Assembly (NCBI GenBank): GCA_014843695.1
Contig: JABXNX010000099.1
Location: 54,685-118,684, forward strand
DNA: 64,000 bases
Direction of reading: 5' to 3'
From: Archivesica marissinica
Lineage: Eukaryota > Mollusca > Bivalvia > Venerida > Vesicomyidae
Below the pieces are notes generated by a model, which made no database searches, had not been told where the DNA came from, and saw only the letters and a list, made by a program, of their open reading frames with translations. Shown here piece by piece: positions 36,601 through 49,435 of this stretch. How positions within the stretch are numbered: the stretch's first letter is position 1; each line of letters opens with the position of its first letter. The position numbers and the translations under genes are program-made.

Positions 36601-39396
36601 TGTGTAGATCTTGTAGTAATGAATGTAGATATGGTGCGATAGTGTGTATATCTTGTAGTAATTTATGTAGATATGGTGAGACAGCGCGTAGTTATTGTAG
36701 TAATGTATGTAAATATGGTGAGATAGTGGATATATCTTGTAGGAATGTACGTAGATATGGTGATATAGTGTGTAGATCTTGTAGTAATGAATGTAGATAT
36801 GGTGAGATAGTGGATATATCTTGTAGGAATGTATGTAGATATGGTGATATAGTGTGTAGATCTTGTAGCAATGTTTGTAGATATGGTGCCATAGTGTGTA
36901 TATCTTGTAGTAATGTATGTAAATATTGTGAGATAGTGGATATATCTTGTAGTAATGTATGTAGATTTGGTGAGAAAGTGTGTATATTTAGTAGCAATGT
37001 ATGTATATATGGTGAGATAGTGTGTATATCTTGTAGAAATGTATGTATATATGGTGAGCTAGTGGATATATATTGTTGTAATATATGCAGATATGGTGAT
37101 ATAGTGTGTATATATTGTAGTAATGTATGTATATTTGGTGAGACAGCGTGTATATCTTGTAGTAATGTGCGTATATATAGTGAGATAGTGTGTATATCTT
37201 GTAGTAATGTACGTAGATATGGTGAGATAGTGTGAATATCTTGTAGTAATGTATGTAGATATGGTGAGATAGCGCGTATATCTTGTAGAAATGTATTTAG
37301 ATATGGTGCGACAGTGTGTAGTTATTGTAGTAATGTATGTAAATATGGTGAGATAGTGGATATATCTTGTAGGATTGTATGTAGATATGGTGAGACAGCG
37401 TGTATATCTTGTAGTAATGTGCGTATATATGGTGAGATAACGTGTATATCTTGTAGAAATGTATTTAGATATGGTGAGATAGTGGCTATATCTTGTAGGA
37501 ATGTATGTAGATATGGTGATATAGTGTGTAGATCTTGTAGCAATGTTTGTAGATATGGTGCCATAGTGTGTATATCTTGTAGTAATGTATGTAAATATTG
37601 TGAGATAGTGGATATATATTGTTGTAATATATACAGATATGGTGATATAGTGTGTATATATTGTAGTAATGTATGTAGATATGGTGAGATAACGTGTATA
37701 TCTTGTAGTAATGTGTGTATATATGGTGAGATAACGTGTATATCTTGTAGTAATGTACGTAGATATGGTGAGATAGTGTGTATATCTTGTAGAAATGTAT
37801 GTAGATATGGTGATATAGTGTGTAGTTATTGTAGCAATGTTTGTAGATATGGTGCCATAGTGTGTATATCTTGTAGGAATGTATGTAGATATGGTGATAT
37901 AGTGTGTCAATTTAGTAGCAATGTATGTATATATGGTGAGATAGTGTGTATATCTTGTAGAAATGTATGTAGATATGGGGAGATAGTGGATATATCTTGT
38001 AGTAATGTACGTAGATATGGTGAGATAGTGGATATATGTTGTAGGAATGTACGTAGATATGGTGATATAGCGTGTAGATCTTGTAGCAATGTTTGTAGAT
38101 ATGGTGACATAGTGTGTCAATTTAGTAGCAATGTATGTATATATGGTGAGATAGTGTGTATATTTAGTAGCAATGTATGTAGATATGGGGAGATAGTGGA
38201 TATATATTGTTGTAATATATACAGATATGGTGATATAGTGTGTATATATTGTAGTAATGTATGTAGATATGGTGAGATAGCGTGTATATCTTGTAGTAAT
38301 GTGTGTATATATGGTGAGCTAGCGTGTATATCTTGTAGTAATGTGCGTATATATGGTGAGCTAGTGTGTATATCTTGTAGTAATGTACGTAGATATGGTG
38401 AGATAGTGTGTATATCTTGTAGAAATGTATGTAGATATGGTGAGACAGTGTGTAGTTATTGTAGTACTGTATGTAAATATGGTGAGATAGTGGATATATC
38501 TTGTAGGAATGTATGTAGATATGGTGATATAGTGTGTAGATCTTGTAGTAATGAATGTAAATATGGTGAGATAGTGGATATATCTTGTAGGAATGTATGT
38601 AGATATGGTGATATAGTATGTAGATCTTGTAGTAATGAATGTAGATATGGTGAAATAGTATGTAGATCTTGTAGTAATGAATTTAGATATGGTGAAATAG
38701 TTAATAATTTCTTGTAGGAATGTATGTAGATATGGTGATATAGTGTGTAGATCTTGTAGCAATGTTTGTAGATATGGTGACATAGTGAATAATTTCTTGT
38801 AGTAATGTACGTAAATATTGTGAGATAGTGGATATATCTTGTAGTAATGTATGTAGATTTGGTGAGATAGTGTGTATATTTAGTAGCAATGTACGTATAT
38901 ATGGTGAGATAGTGTGTATATCTTGTAGAAATGTATGTATATATGGTGAGATAGTGGATATATATTGTTGTAATATATACAGATATGGTGATATAGTGTG
39001 TGTATATTGTAGTAATGTATGTAGATATGGTGAGATAGCGTGTATATCTTGTAGTAATGTACGTAAATATGGTGAGCTAGTGTGTATATCTTGTAGTAAT
39101 GTACGTATATATGGTGAGATAGTGTGTATATCTTGTAGTAATGTACGTAGATGTGGTGAGATAGTGTGTATATCTTGTAGAAATGTATGTAGATATGGTG
39201 AGATAGTGGATATATATTGTTGTAATATATACAGATATGGTGATATAGTGTGTATATATTGTAGTAATGTATGTAGATATGGTGAGATAGCGTGTATATC
39301 TTGTAGTAATGTATGTACATATGGTGAGTTAGTGGATATATCTTGTAGGAATGTATGTAGATATGGTGAGATAGTGTGTATATCTTGTAGTAATAT
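33606..39396 (+). repeat. 42-bp minisatellite, right array
   Basis: About 138 units, plus orientation. Variant units (C instead of R in the NVCRYGE codons, AATTTAGTAGCAATG blocks) are richer here than in the 6.7-17 kb array, so the two arrays have separate amplification histories. Short TATATATA expansions interrupt units near 34725-34740 and 34975-34995. Confidence 0.95.
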
Positions 39397-40012
39397 AATC
39401 ATTTTATCGGTATATGTCGCTATCCTGGATTCTGATTGGTCGGTTATAACGTCATTGGATAAATGATAATAGCAATACCGGTTCAAACTAGTTTTCTATT
39501 TATAGTAACGTAGGTATTTGTTATTTATAGCAATACGATCTCCTGGAATGAATATAAATAACCCGTTCCAACTAGTTTTCTATTTATAGTAACTTAGGTC
39601 ATTTATAGGATAGGTCTATACGTGTCTGGACATGATTTCGTGACGCCAACGACTGACTGATGCAATATGCCTGAAACGGTCAGCGACTTAAGTATCGGAT
39701 GCCAAAGTGTAAGGATATTTAGGCACTTATACGTATTATATAATATCAACATCTTAAGATCGAAATGAAGATAATAAATATAATCGGTATAACGAGAATG
39801 TGTAGTGGGAGTGTGTACGGACATTAGCTACGTAATTAGAATTAATGGTAGGTACGGACAGAAATGGCACACCCCGAGTCGAATGGACCGCTAATATGAG
39901 AGATAGTGTTTTCCCGCCATTTTTATCCTCCATTTTGAAAATCGTAGTCGCGGAAGGTATAATCGTTTATCGAAATCCCTGGATAAATAGGACCTATAAT
40001 AAAGCTTATATA

Positions 40013-40381
40013 ACGAATTTATATCGGTACTTCCGGTTTTTCGGATCACTACTTCCGGTATGAGATCGGACCATTAATTGAGTCGCGGATTCGTCATTGT
40101 CTCTTCGAGATCTTTCCGACGATACCAAACACGGCCAGTTTCCTCGAAAGTTCATTTTTCTTCAAACTTATTTACGATTAAAGGGACATAATCAGTATTA
40201 TAGATATATCGAATAATGATAGATCAAAATGAAGGGTAGCGTCGGAAAACATCATGAAAACAGCAAAGCCGTTGTTTTGGAGGATAGTACACGAGGCAGA
40301 AGATGCTCCACCGACAGACAGACCGCCGGACGGACGGACGGACGGACGGACGGACGGACGGACGGACGGACAGACAGACAG

Positions 40382-40415
<34 letters not shown>

Positions 40416-40588
40416 AGATATGTATCGAGGGGCACCCTGGGTATTCCCCCACAACTAACAGACACAGGCGTTTGGGGTCTGTACTATTTTTTTTATTTAA
40501 ACCGGCAGGCAGGCAGACAGCGGATCTGCTTGCCACTGAGAGAGCATTTCCATTCATTAAATAGACAGTTACCTGGATTTTGATTTGT
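40013..40588. repeat. Right-arm-specific insertion with (ACGG)n/(ACAG)n microsatellite
   Basis: Inward and outward flanks match the left arm around 30740-30765, but this segment has no left-arm partner. It contains GACGGACGG and GACAGACAG tetranucleotide runs at about 40310-40420 and a smaller 'GGCAGGCAGGCAGACAG' at about 40503-40519. Long ORFs here (SVCLSVC or TDGRTDG repeats) are microsatellite translations. Confidence 0.7.
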
Positions 40589-41850
40589 AACGTATACACA
40601 CTACGTCAAGAGTCTGTTTATCTAAGTTACTGCATTATTGAGGCTATACAAGCTACATCGCACCAAACAACTGATTAGGTGTGGATGACCTGGTGATTAA
40701 GTTATGTAGGCACTCAGGGCTTATCAGATAATCCTCTATGTGGTAGCTTAGAGAAATGTTGTTGGTTACATGGTATGTGCGCACTCTGCGCTTATCAGTT
40801 AATCAGTTATGTTGCAGCTCAGAGATGACAACCGTGGTATGTACACGCGTTAATTACTTCGATGTCATTTTGTGTACCTACTGCGCTGGTGATTTTTCTC
40901 GCATTCCCGGATAAGGTTATTTAGGGTCAACATAGAAACATGCGAGCGGACAGGATATCCCATTCATTCCGATGTATCGAACAGACGAGATAGTATGCGT
41001 CATACTAACCGATATGATTTATTCGGATATATACGCGTTATTTATATGACTAACCTCTATTGCCACCAGACATACGTTCGCGCAGACGGGTTTTATAATT
41101 TGAACATTTATATTAATCGTTGCATCCAGCGTCTCATATAGAATGGATAATATTATTTTATTACAAAATTGCTAGATCGCGAAACAAGTTGTTACGACTT
41201 ATCGCTATGTATATCTCATTCCTGATGGAATCCATCGCCCTGTAAAACGTACATTACGGATTATTAATAATTTCTCGCGTTTTTATGGAAGTATACGTAA
41301 GGATATATATTATTCATTTTCGTACATAGGTTAAGTTTGTAATTAGGATTTCTTACTCTATAAAAACGTACGCCTAGCTCGAATAATATAATGAACTTAC
41401 CCGTATATTCGTTGAAGCTCGTGAAGCTGCTTGAGTACTAAGACCGTTCTAATCGGACTATATTTATATAGAAGCGTTCGTAATAGTTATTTATGGATAG
41501 GTTCGTAGTCTATATTTATAGAATGGTACGAGATAGCTATTTATAAAGCTATTACCAATAGGCTATATAGTGACGCGTATACCAAACAAGCAAAGAGCTC
41601 TGTAGTTGAGCGCTACGTCATCAATAGTGACGCGTATACCAAAAAAAGCAAAGAGCTCGGTAGTGGTGGTGGTGACGTATACGCAACAAGTAAAGAGATC
41701 GGTAGTTGCGCGATATATCATCAATAGGCTCTATAGTGACGCGCACGCGCGTGACCTACTTTATATTCCCTTATATGCAAATGAGTTACTATAAAGCGTA
41801 TTCAAAATGGCGCCCGTTTGTTTACCATTCAAAGAGCTGACCATACTACT

Positions 41851-42288
41851 CCTGGCTTTCATCTGATTGGCTAATGGTTTAAGAAATGTACTTTATTAGA
41901 CTTATCTGTGCAATGTAGCTATGTAATCTATAAGATACCCTCAATCACGGCTATGTTTACATATCGACACCAGGTTTAAAAGTGATTTGACTACGATGAT
42001 GATGATTGAGCTTATGTGCCCTCGCCTTCGGCGAACCATATGGGCGAGCGGATTAGATACCTGGGAAAATGTAGTTTATCAAATGCTTAGGACGATTCGA
42101 TTGGTTAATTAACACGTAAAAGCACTTTTAGAGGTATAGTGTATGAATTGATACACTGTACATTGCACAACGGCTATTAATTGTCAAACTGGTTTAATCA
42201 GGTATGGGACAGATTATATATAATATGTATGATTATATTATAATTTTCACGCGTTTCGGTAGTAATAGCGTGAAAAGATTAGTTTATA
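41851..42288. other. Right flank, nothing recognised
   Basis: AT-rich. A small GC hairpin 'CGCCTTCGGCG' lies at about 42023-42033. No ORF. Confidence 0.4.
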
Positions 42289-42289
42289 C

Positions 42290-42515
42290 AAATTTATTTT
42301 TAGCTCGATTGCGAAACAAGTTCTTATAACTTATATTAATCACTCTCGAGACCTCATTCCTGATGGAATCCATCGCCACGAGGGAGAGAGAAGAGGCAAC
42401 GTGGAAATTAAATGTCTTGCCTAAGGGCACAATCGTAACGGCTCCAGCGGGGCTCGAACTCCGGACCGTTCGCACCTGAAGCGAACGCGCATCCACTGCG
42501 CTATCACGACTTCCA
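42290..42515 (-). repeat. tRNA-derived SINE, near full length
   Basis: On the minus strand: box A 'GATAGCGCAGTGGATG', box B 'GAGTTCGAGCCCC', a body with 'CGATGGATTCCATCAGGAATG', and a tail 'CGCAATCGAGCTAAAAATAA'. Best-preserved copy of the family also present at 1901-2062 and 43055-43235. Confidence 0.75.
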
Positions 42516-43054
42516 CGGTGAAGCGTGAACAGATTGTCTTCGCGTAGCGGGTTCACAATAGTTGTTAATATTGGTCGGTTTTGCAGGGGCACGTGTTTTG
42601 CGTGTATAATGTGTAGTGAAGTTATGGTCATTCTACCGGACGCTTTCACACAGCGTAGACCTAAGTTAATGTCTATATTAAAATTGTATTGTATGAAATA
42701 TGCGTATTGTTTACGAGGCCCGTCGTAGAATGGTATGACATTGACAATCAGGCACAGGTTTCCATCTGTATTTTTCTCTTAAAATTAAGAGTTGTTTATC
42801 TCTGGTTTTTCCTGCGCGAGTCGACCACATATTACCATCATAGTTAGCACATATTATACGTTTGTGTAACATTTTGTAACAAAGCATATTGCTCAAAATT
42901 TGAACATAAATCTTATGTATATATAGCATGTTATGAAATGCTATTACTCGTGGTAAAACATTGCAAGTCGTGCGGCAATCTACACGTCGCGTCCGGCAAA
43001 GGCATATTGTGTTTTGTGTTTCTTTATGGTTTGTGATGAGCATAGTTAGTTTAT

Positions 43055-43235
43055 ACACATTTATTTTAGCTCGATTGAGATACAAGTTATTTCAACTTAT
43101 ATTAATCACTCTCGAGACCTCATTCCTGCTGGAATCCATCGCCACGAGGGAGAGAGAAGAGGCAACGTGGAATTTAAATGCCTTGCCTAAGGTCACATGA
43201 CAATTGTAACGGCTACAGCGGGGCTCGAACTCATA
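43055..43235 (-). repeat. tRNA-derived SINE, truncated copy
   Basis: Matches 42300-42460 in body and tail ('CATCGCCACGAGGGAGAGAG'). The head stops just after box B ('GGGGCTCGAACTC' on the plus strand), so the tRNA 5' half is missing. Confidence 0.7.
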
Positions 43236-43239
43236 GCAT

Positions 43240-44540
43240 AGTTAATACATTTATAACATAACTCGCTACACCGAGAGTTTATTAACCATGTTGTAGTATA
43301 CATTTACATGTATCGTCTGCTACGAGCGAATAATTCTATTGAATATATAGGGATAACCACTACCTATAGAAGTGAGGTTAACTACTCATGTGAAATGAGA
43401 GAAAACAATGTGTTTTGACTTGACTTGACAATGGTATTAAAAAAATTGTTTGGCAATATTAAACCGAGACATTTGCATATTCCGTGAACTTACGTCGTTA
43501 ATAATCGGAATTCCGAAGTATAATATGAGCTTTAGATTATGGTACACTTACTTATATTACTGACTTGATTCAAATATTAACGGTAAAAACCTAACGCATG
43601 TCCTGGTCTTAGTTCACGGAAACTTACGAAGGCTTTGGCGGAGATTAATGAGTCTCAGTTTAATGTTGCCAAGCAATATAATAATAGGCAGAGCAGCTGA
43701 GATTTGACTGGGACATTTGTGGCACAGAAATGATTGTTTTGCATATAAGCTGGAAATAGTATAGGCTATCCTAAATCAGAAAGTTCCGGTCCGGGAAAAA
43801 AAAATTGGGGCATTTTTTGACTTTTTTGATATTTTCATTGGGAATTTCTGGAATAATATCATATCTCCAAAACCGCTTAATGGATTTTGAACAAACTACA
43901 CACATATATTAACCACCTTAGGAAGAATATGATAATGTTATTTTTTGTCTGTATATGAAAGGTCAAGGTCACATTTCAAGGTCAAAGTTACAAAAATTCA
44001 ATAAAATATGGATATGCGCCATACTTTCACTTCTAATGATTGGTAGCTCATATATTTCATTCTAATATTTAAGTTAACTCCAGACGAAGTTATAAACATA
44101 AGCAATATGGTAAGTATATTTAAGGTTAAGGTTACACATTGAGGTCAGATGTCCATAAAATGAGATAAAATAACATCTTGTCATGAATGGGTATACATAT
44201 ATAATCTGAATGTTGGAAGCATACCTAACTCTATAAACTTAGTGTATAACACATGAATTAAAATACATACAATTGATACATTGCAGTTTATACATTGATC
44301 CACTCAGTGTATATTATATTACAAGAGAGAAGTATATTGTATACAGTATACACGTATATACATTATATGTATATATAATTAGGAGAAATGCTCATTCAAT
44401 ATGCCAATATCCACAATGTATTTCTATAGCAAATCTAGAATATCTTCACTGTAATTAAGATTTCTAGCAGCTGATTAATATTTTAGCAATGCTGTTAATA
44501 TTATCTTGGGTCATATTCTACTCATTGGATCAGTGTTTGA
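43240..44540. other. Intergenic; AGGTCA half-site cluster
   Basis: No gene. At about 43958-43992 'AAGGTCAAGGTCAC' is followed by 'CAAGGTCAAAG', and variants recur at 44120-44150. These are nuclear-receptor half-sites by sequence, but the phrase looks like part of an unclassified interspersed repeat. Confidence 0.35.
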
Positions 44541-44545
44541 TTTTG

Positions 44546-47500
44546 TCAGTACTCTGCTATTTCTGGTTGATTGGAGCAAAGTCCATCACAGTTGCGACAC
44601 ACTGTTGTACAATTCAGAGACCAAGCTTTCTGCAGCTGCAGGACATACTACGACAACCTGTCTTGCATCCACATCGGACAACTTTTAGAATGTTGGCAGG
44701 TGCTGGGGGCATGTCCGACAATCTGGGAATCAATATGCCATGTGATAACACCCAACCATAATCACAAGGATCTTCTTCCAACCCTTTCCATTGCAGTATT
44801 TGATGGTATACTCGCAACGAATGATATATGGTTGCACTATGTGTTGGTGGTAATGTTTTAGGGTCAATTGATACAGAGTTTCTTGCTTTTTGTCCAGGAA
44901 TAATCTCATTCTGAGTTCATTGATAGATTCAACCTCATTTTCTGTGTAGGTGAGAATGAGTGCGTTTTCTCCAGTTTTCAGGATCTCGCTGTGTGATACT
45001 TCATGGGGAAGTTTATCAAATTGTTCAGCACATTCTCTGAAGCTTGCCGACTTCTTTATTAGCCTTAACGCTGCAAGTTTACCAATGCCGTATGGTCTTG
45101 ATACCGTATCGCATCCCAGTAATGCGTGAATAAACAAGATGTTTTTACATACTACCTCACCTAGGTTATTCTTTAACTCTAGTATGTTTACAGACTTTTT
45201 TCTACGTCCTTCACTGTTGAGATGAATGGAGTAGCCATGGTTCTCTGCATAATGGCACAGTAATACTAACAGATCAGTATCTTCACCAACCACCACAGTG
45301 TTCATATACTTCGAACAGTCTATGGCCGTCATGACGATATCATAGTCTGCGTCTGCGTTTGCTTGAGTGACTTCAATGCCAGAATCTTCTAGCTTACTAG
45401 CTAGCATGTCTATAAACCTTTGTTTATTCTTAGAATTCAATAATAAGTTTTGCTTCTTTGTATTCATGGTTAAGTCTTCTTGAACCCTGACCTCAGCCCC
45501 AATACGTCCACCAGTACGTCTTATGTGGGTGTTATCTTTAGTAGATGGACCAGCTATATAGCCATCAAACACAAATATGACTGTTGGTGTAGTTATCTCT
45601 TACATGCTTTATGTACATTGAACATATCTCATTATATGTTCTGCCTCTTGGCCAGTTGAGTCTTTGAATAAGGCAACCGCCATCAATTACATATATTATT
45701 TCCTGTTGTTGGTCAGGGACACTGTCATCAGTCAGTAACTGTTTTGTTAGTTCCTGTGCTAGTGTTGCTTTATTGGCCTGTCTCAATAGTTGTTTGCTCT
45801 CGAACAAGGAAGGCGGATAGGTACATAGCTCATATGCAAAGAAATTCTGTAGATCTTCTATTGGTACAGCGCCCTGGGCAGCAGCAACCACTCGCTGGAA
45901 AAGAAGCTGTGGGTCAATCTCCACATCATCATCACCAATACTGACACTAGCATTATCACTCATAGTGGTTACTTGGGCCTTCTTACTGAACTTGAAGTCA
46001 CCCACTTTCTTCCCCTCCATATCTTTCAGAATGTTCATGCCCACTTCCCGCCCGTTGTCCACATTTACCTTGACCCCGGCTACTACACCACTGGCTATAC
46101 TTCTCAATGACTCTTCTGTGGATTCAAATGGATTTCTATCCATAAGAAAATCTAACATCTTTTTGATATCATCTCTGTCTCTGCTTTGCCTGGTCTCCCC
46201 ACATTCCTTGTGTTGTTCACTAGTCTCATACCTGTGTCCGCTTAGCTCTTGCATCTTGTAGTTAATTTCAGAACATGCTGGCCTTGAGAGGATCCCCTGT
46301 GCTCTCTGCGTTTCGTCCATGCCTCGCCCCCGAGTTAGGCCTCCAACTGTCTTCACACTACGCATAAGCATCTGCTCGATGATGAGGTCCGTTGACAGTC
46401 CAGCCCAGTATCGGTCCGATCTTCGTACAACATGCATACCTTCCATGAACATACTGTGAACAATGGGGTGTGTTATTGATTGGGCAAGCATTTTGTTTAA
46501 ATATATGTACGATGATTTTGCATATGCGTTGTGGCCAGTGGCAGCGAAAAATGGTAGCATTTCTAACAATGACTGAAGGTGAAGGTTCCAATCACCTGTG
46601 CGTTCTGCTTTTATAAATGCCTTAAGGATGTCTAGCAATTCTATGTATTGGAGCCATAGCTGGGCTGTTCGGCTTTCTTTCATTTTTGAAATGGCTTTCT
46701 GCATTTTGAATTTCATTTGTTCAACACATGTAGATTTCATAACCGATTCAATGTCTACCTCCGCAGCTAAAAGGCCATCTAGAACTTTCATCGCTTCTTC
46801 TAACTGTGAACTATTGTCGTTCTCATGCTCATTGTCCCCATACTCATCATCTTCAGCATTCTCAGCATTCATGTCTGGCTCAACACCATTTACGCCTGGG
46901 GATTTACTGGGACTGTTATTATTTATGTCTACTACATCATTTGCAATCACCAGACCACCTTCATCACAACTCTGACTCATTTCTTCATCCACATTAGTGT
47001 TACATCCATTGTCAGTTATGTCATTCTCTTCTATTTCAACACTAGATACATCTACAGCTGAATCATTATCCTCCTTTCGGTTATTACTATTATGAGGGAT
47101 TTCAATATTGAATATATTCGCTGCTAACAGCGAACACAGGGCTGACTCTGCCAATAAATGCCCACGAATGGCTCTGCTGATGGCCTTTCCACTCAGGAGA
47201 TGTGGAACTACGTTCTCGGCATACACGGTCTCCAATAACTCCTTGAGACCGGAGTCGGTCATAATGGTTCCAATGGTACCAATGAAGCTCATCTGGATGT
47301 GGAGACCTCCGAGGCGACAGATGATACGCCTCAGCGAACTGTTTGGTGGTTGTGTGTCAACAATCAGTTGTGCCTTGTACCACAATGGCTGGTCAAATGT
47401 AATGATAGGATCCACATTGTATGTCAACGCCAGCTTCGTAACATATGAGAGCGTGGATAATATGCACGAGTCATTACTGGTATCCATATCGATCATTGGC

Positions 47501-47998
47501 AGGAACATTGTTGTCGATATTCCAGGGTGGTGACCAGTATGCACCAACTGCATGGTGCCATTCCACTGGGGGGGGGGTGTTCGGTCTTAACAGCCAAGAC
47601 ACTTTCCACAGTATGTCGATGTTATATGTCTTGTCATGGGCAATTGATTGTGGCAGTGCTTCAAATACAGTTGGGAAACATCGGACTGGATCTTTAAAGA
47701 TGATGTCGATTTTCCCCACAGCTACAATGTCGGCTGATGCAACATTAATTCGAGGTATATTCCGGTTCATGTTTATCCCTGGGGTGAACGCTGCCATGAT
47801 CCCCATGCCGTGAAATGTGTCAAGGCCGTCTATCGTGCGAATGTTATGATCAACATTATCCGCCATGAAGTTTACTACCCCATTACCACTAGAAGGTGGA
47901 ATGCTATAGTTTTGTGTCACCGCAGCACATTTTTCATACTTCTGTATTTCATAGTATGATGCACAGAACCCCATTTCATGAAGTGTATCGATCAGCAT
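44546..47998 (-). pseudogene. PIN/FEN1-like nuclease + CXC-tail protein, multiply frameshifted
   Basis: One minus-strand gene in four or five frames: 47998-47474, 47553-45565, 45572-44730, 44817-44614 and a last piece to the TGA at 44546. The N-terminal region holds 'FMADNVDHN' and 'TMQLVHTGHHPGISTTMFLP', and the middle has 'PIITFDQPLWYKA' and a low-complexity acidic insert. The nuclease core has 'ADADYDIV', 'GEDTDLLVLL' and 'ALLGCDTVSRPYGIGK', the acidic signature of PIN/FEN1-like folds. The end is a cysteine cluster 'CGCKTGCRSMSCSCRKLGL' plus 'CTTVCRNCDGLCSNQ', similar to tesmin/TSO1 CXC domains. This architecture is common as multicopy genes in cnidarians and molluscs and is probably mobile-element derived. 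The first break lies in a 10-G run (47568-47577), so assembly error is possible there. An upstream exon before 47998 is likely. Confidence 0.7.
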
Positions 47999-47999
47999 T

Positions 48000-48770
48000 C
48001 TTAAACAGTGGACAATGGAAGTGGATGTACACGTTTATAAAATGAATAATTGTAATATAGAAGTATGAAAAACTATTAAAAACTATTAAATAAATTGAGT
48101 TCTAATATATTTTTTATTATCATTTTCAGGGGTCAATTTACCCCACCCACTTTTATGGCCGTTATTTTTTAGAAAACAGTACATATCTATCTCTAACCAC
48201 TTAAACTTACGTCCAGTCTCTCCAACTCATGATTCTATATCATATTTAAGATGATATGTCAATATATGTGAGTTTTATAAGAAATGATTTTAGGTGTGTC
48301 TTCAAAATACAGCATGTTTTACCGCTTTTTCTGTGGATAAAGTCAACTTTTTCAGAAAATATACAAAAAAGGTAAGAAAATGCATTATTTTCATGTAGTT
48401 ACATGCATTTAGCATCACTATGAATAATAAAATATAGTCATTTCAAAATGCCAGAAGAATTTAAATCTGTATCTAGATAATTGGGTATTTTTCTGTTTTT
48501 GTCGGCCATCTTGGCGGCCATCTTGGATTGTTCAGTTTCCCAAGTGGGAACTTTTGGGAACTTTATGGTGCAGGATTCTATGGACATTGAACTATATGAA
48601 AACATAAATTTCATTTCTGTGCCAGAAATGTCCCAGTTTAGCATTATTCAGGGCCAGCTGCTCTGCTATAAATAAACTTCCAACTTTGAACGATCAAAGA
48701 TCGGCCACATCCATTTCAGAGTGGTGGAATTTTATTATTATAATAAAATATAAACATCGCAAAATCAATG
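48000..48770. other. Intergenic, nothing recognised
   Basis: AT-rich. Overlapping frames at 48438-48644 (minus) and 48481-48675 (plus) have no domain. Confidence 0.4.
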
Positions 48771-48774
48771 AACA

Positions 48775-48895
48775 TGATATGTGGCCGAACGGTAACGACG
48801 GAGGAATACAGATAAAATATATTGTAATATATTTTGTAGTTGCGAGTTCAAATCTCACTGGGTGTATTATTACCATTTTTTTTCCCAAATTTATA
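48775..48895 (+). repeat. tRNA-like SINE fragment
   Basis: 'GTGGCCGAACGGTAACG' (box A-like, Leu/Ser tRNA style) is followed by 'GCGAGTTCAAATCTCACTGG' (box B region) and a T-rich stretch. The spacing between boxes is too long for a working tRNA. Confidence 0.4.
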
Positions 48896-49344
48896 TTTTA
48901 TATAAAGTGAATTGTATGTATTTTTACTCATTTTTTGATTTTTTTTCTCATAATTTAATTTTCAACTTTATTTCATTTCAAGCAATTGCAGTTACAGTTC
49001 ATGTCACAGTATCAATCAGTATCTTCGCCTTCGCTGGCTGTGTCTGTATCCGAGGCGCTGTCCCCATCGCTGTCAGAAGTGAGGTCAATAGTAAATGAAT
49101 CTATGGCTTGGTTTGATTTAGCGCCACCTGTAATCCTGACTCCTTCTCCTTCGTACAAAATGCATGTACATTTTTAACAATTTATCTAGCATGACAGCTA
49201 TAACTATGTCGTGTTTGCTTGCTTATTGTGTACTGAATATGACTGGTATGTGTAAAAATGCACTTATATAGCCACATAGCGTGTGTATTTTAGATGCGTC
49301 ACGACTATTTCGTGCATAAAATAAATATAATTAAATATTTAATA

Positions 49345-49435
49345 AAAATAAAAATTCCAAAGTGGGGCTCTAACCCAAACTTCACAATACCACTAGTTCT
49401 TAAACTAAACGATCTAACTGTCACAGCCAAGTATG
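49345..49435 (-). repeat. tRNA-like sequence, degenerate
   Basis: On the minus strand 'GGCTGTGACAGTTAGATCG' and 'TTTGGGTTAGAGCCCCACTT' give rough box A and box B regions. Likely a SINE remnant; not a functional tRNA. Confidence 0.25.

Larger units (their letters stand above)
29329..41850. mobile_element. 12.5-kb inverted-repeat (foldback-like) element
   Basis: The outermost 'AGTAGTATGGTCAGCTC' at 29329 is matched in reverse complement by the sequence ending at 41850. Homology between arms continues inward through 'CAAACGGGCGCC', the 66-bp-type repeats, the TATA array, unique arm DNA and the outer boundary of the 42-bp arrays (31370 versus 39397). The arms differ by substitutions, small indels, an arm-specific 570-bp insertion (about 40013-40588) and a SINE fragment (about 41165-41250), so they have evolved separately and are not a trivial assembly mirror. 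The interior is 42-bp array (minus orientation), 21-bp module, 42-bp array (plus orientation). No transposase is found. No clear target-site duplication: 'GAATATT' on the left versus 'CCTGGCT' on the right. Long terminal inverted repeats built from subrepeats define Foldback-type elements; the assignment is structural only. Confidence 0.7.

Noticed and set aside
40178..40599. SVCLSVC / TDGRTDG ORFs
   Set aside because: Translations of (ACGG)n/(ACAG)n microsatellite on both strands.
29329..41850. Foldback as an assembly mirror artefact
   Set aside because: Arms differ by substitutions, a 570-bp insertion and a SINE piece; an artefact would be nearly identical.
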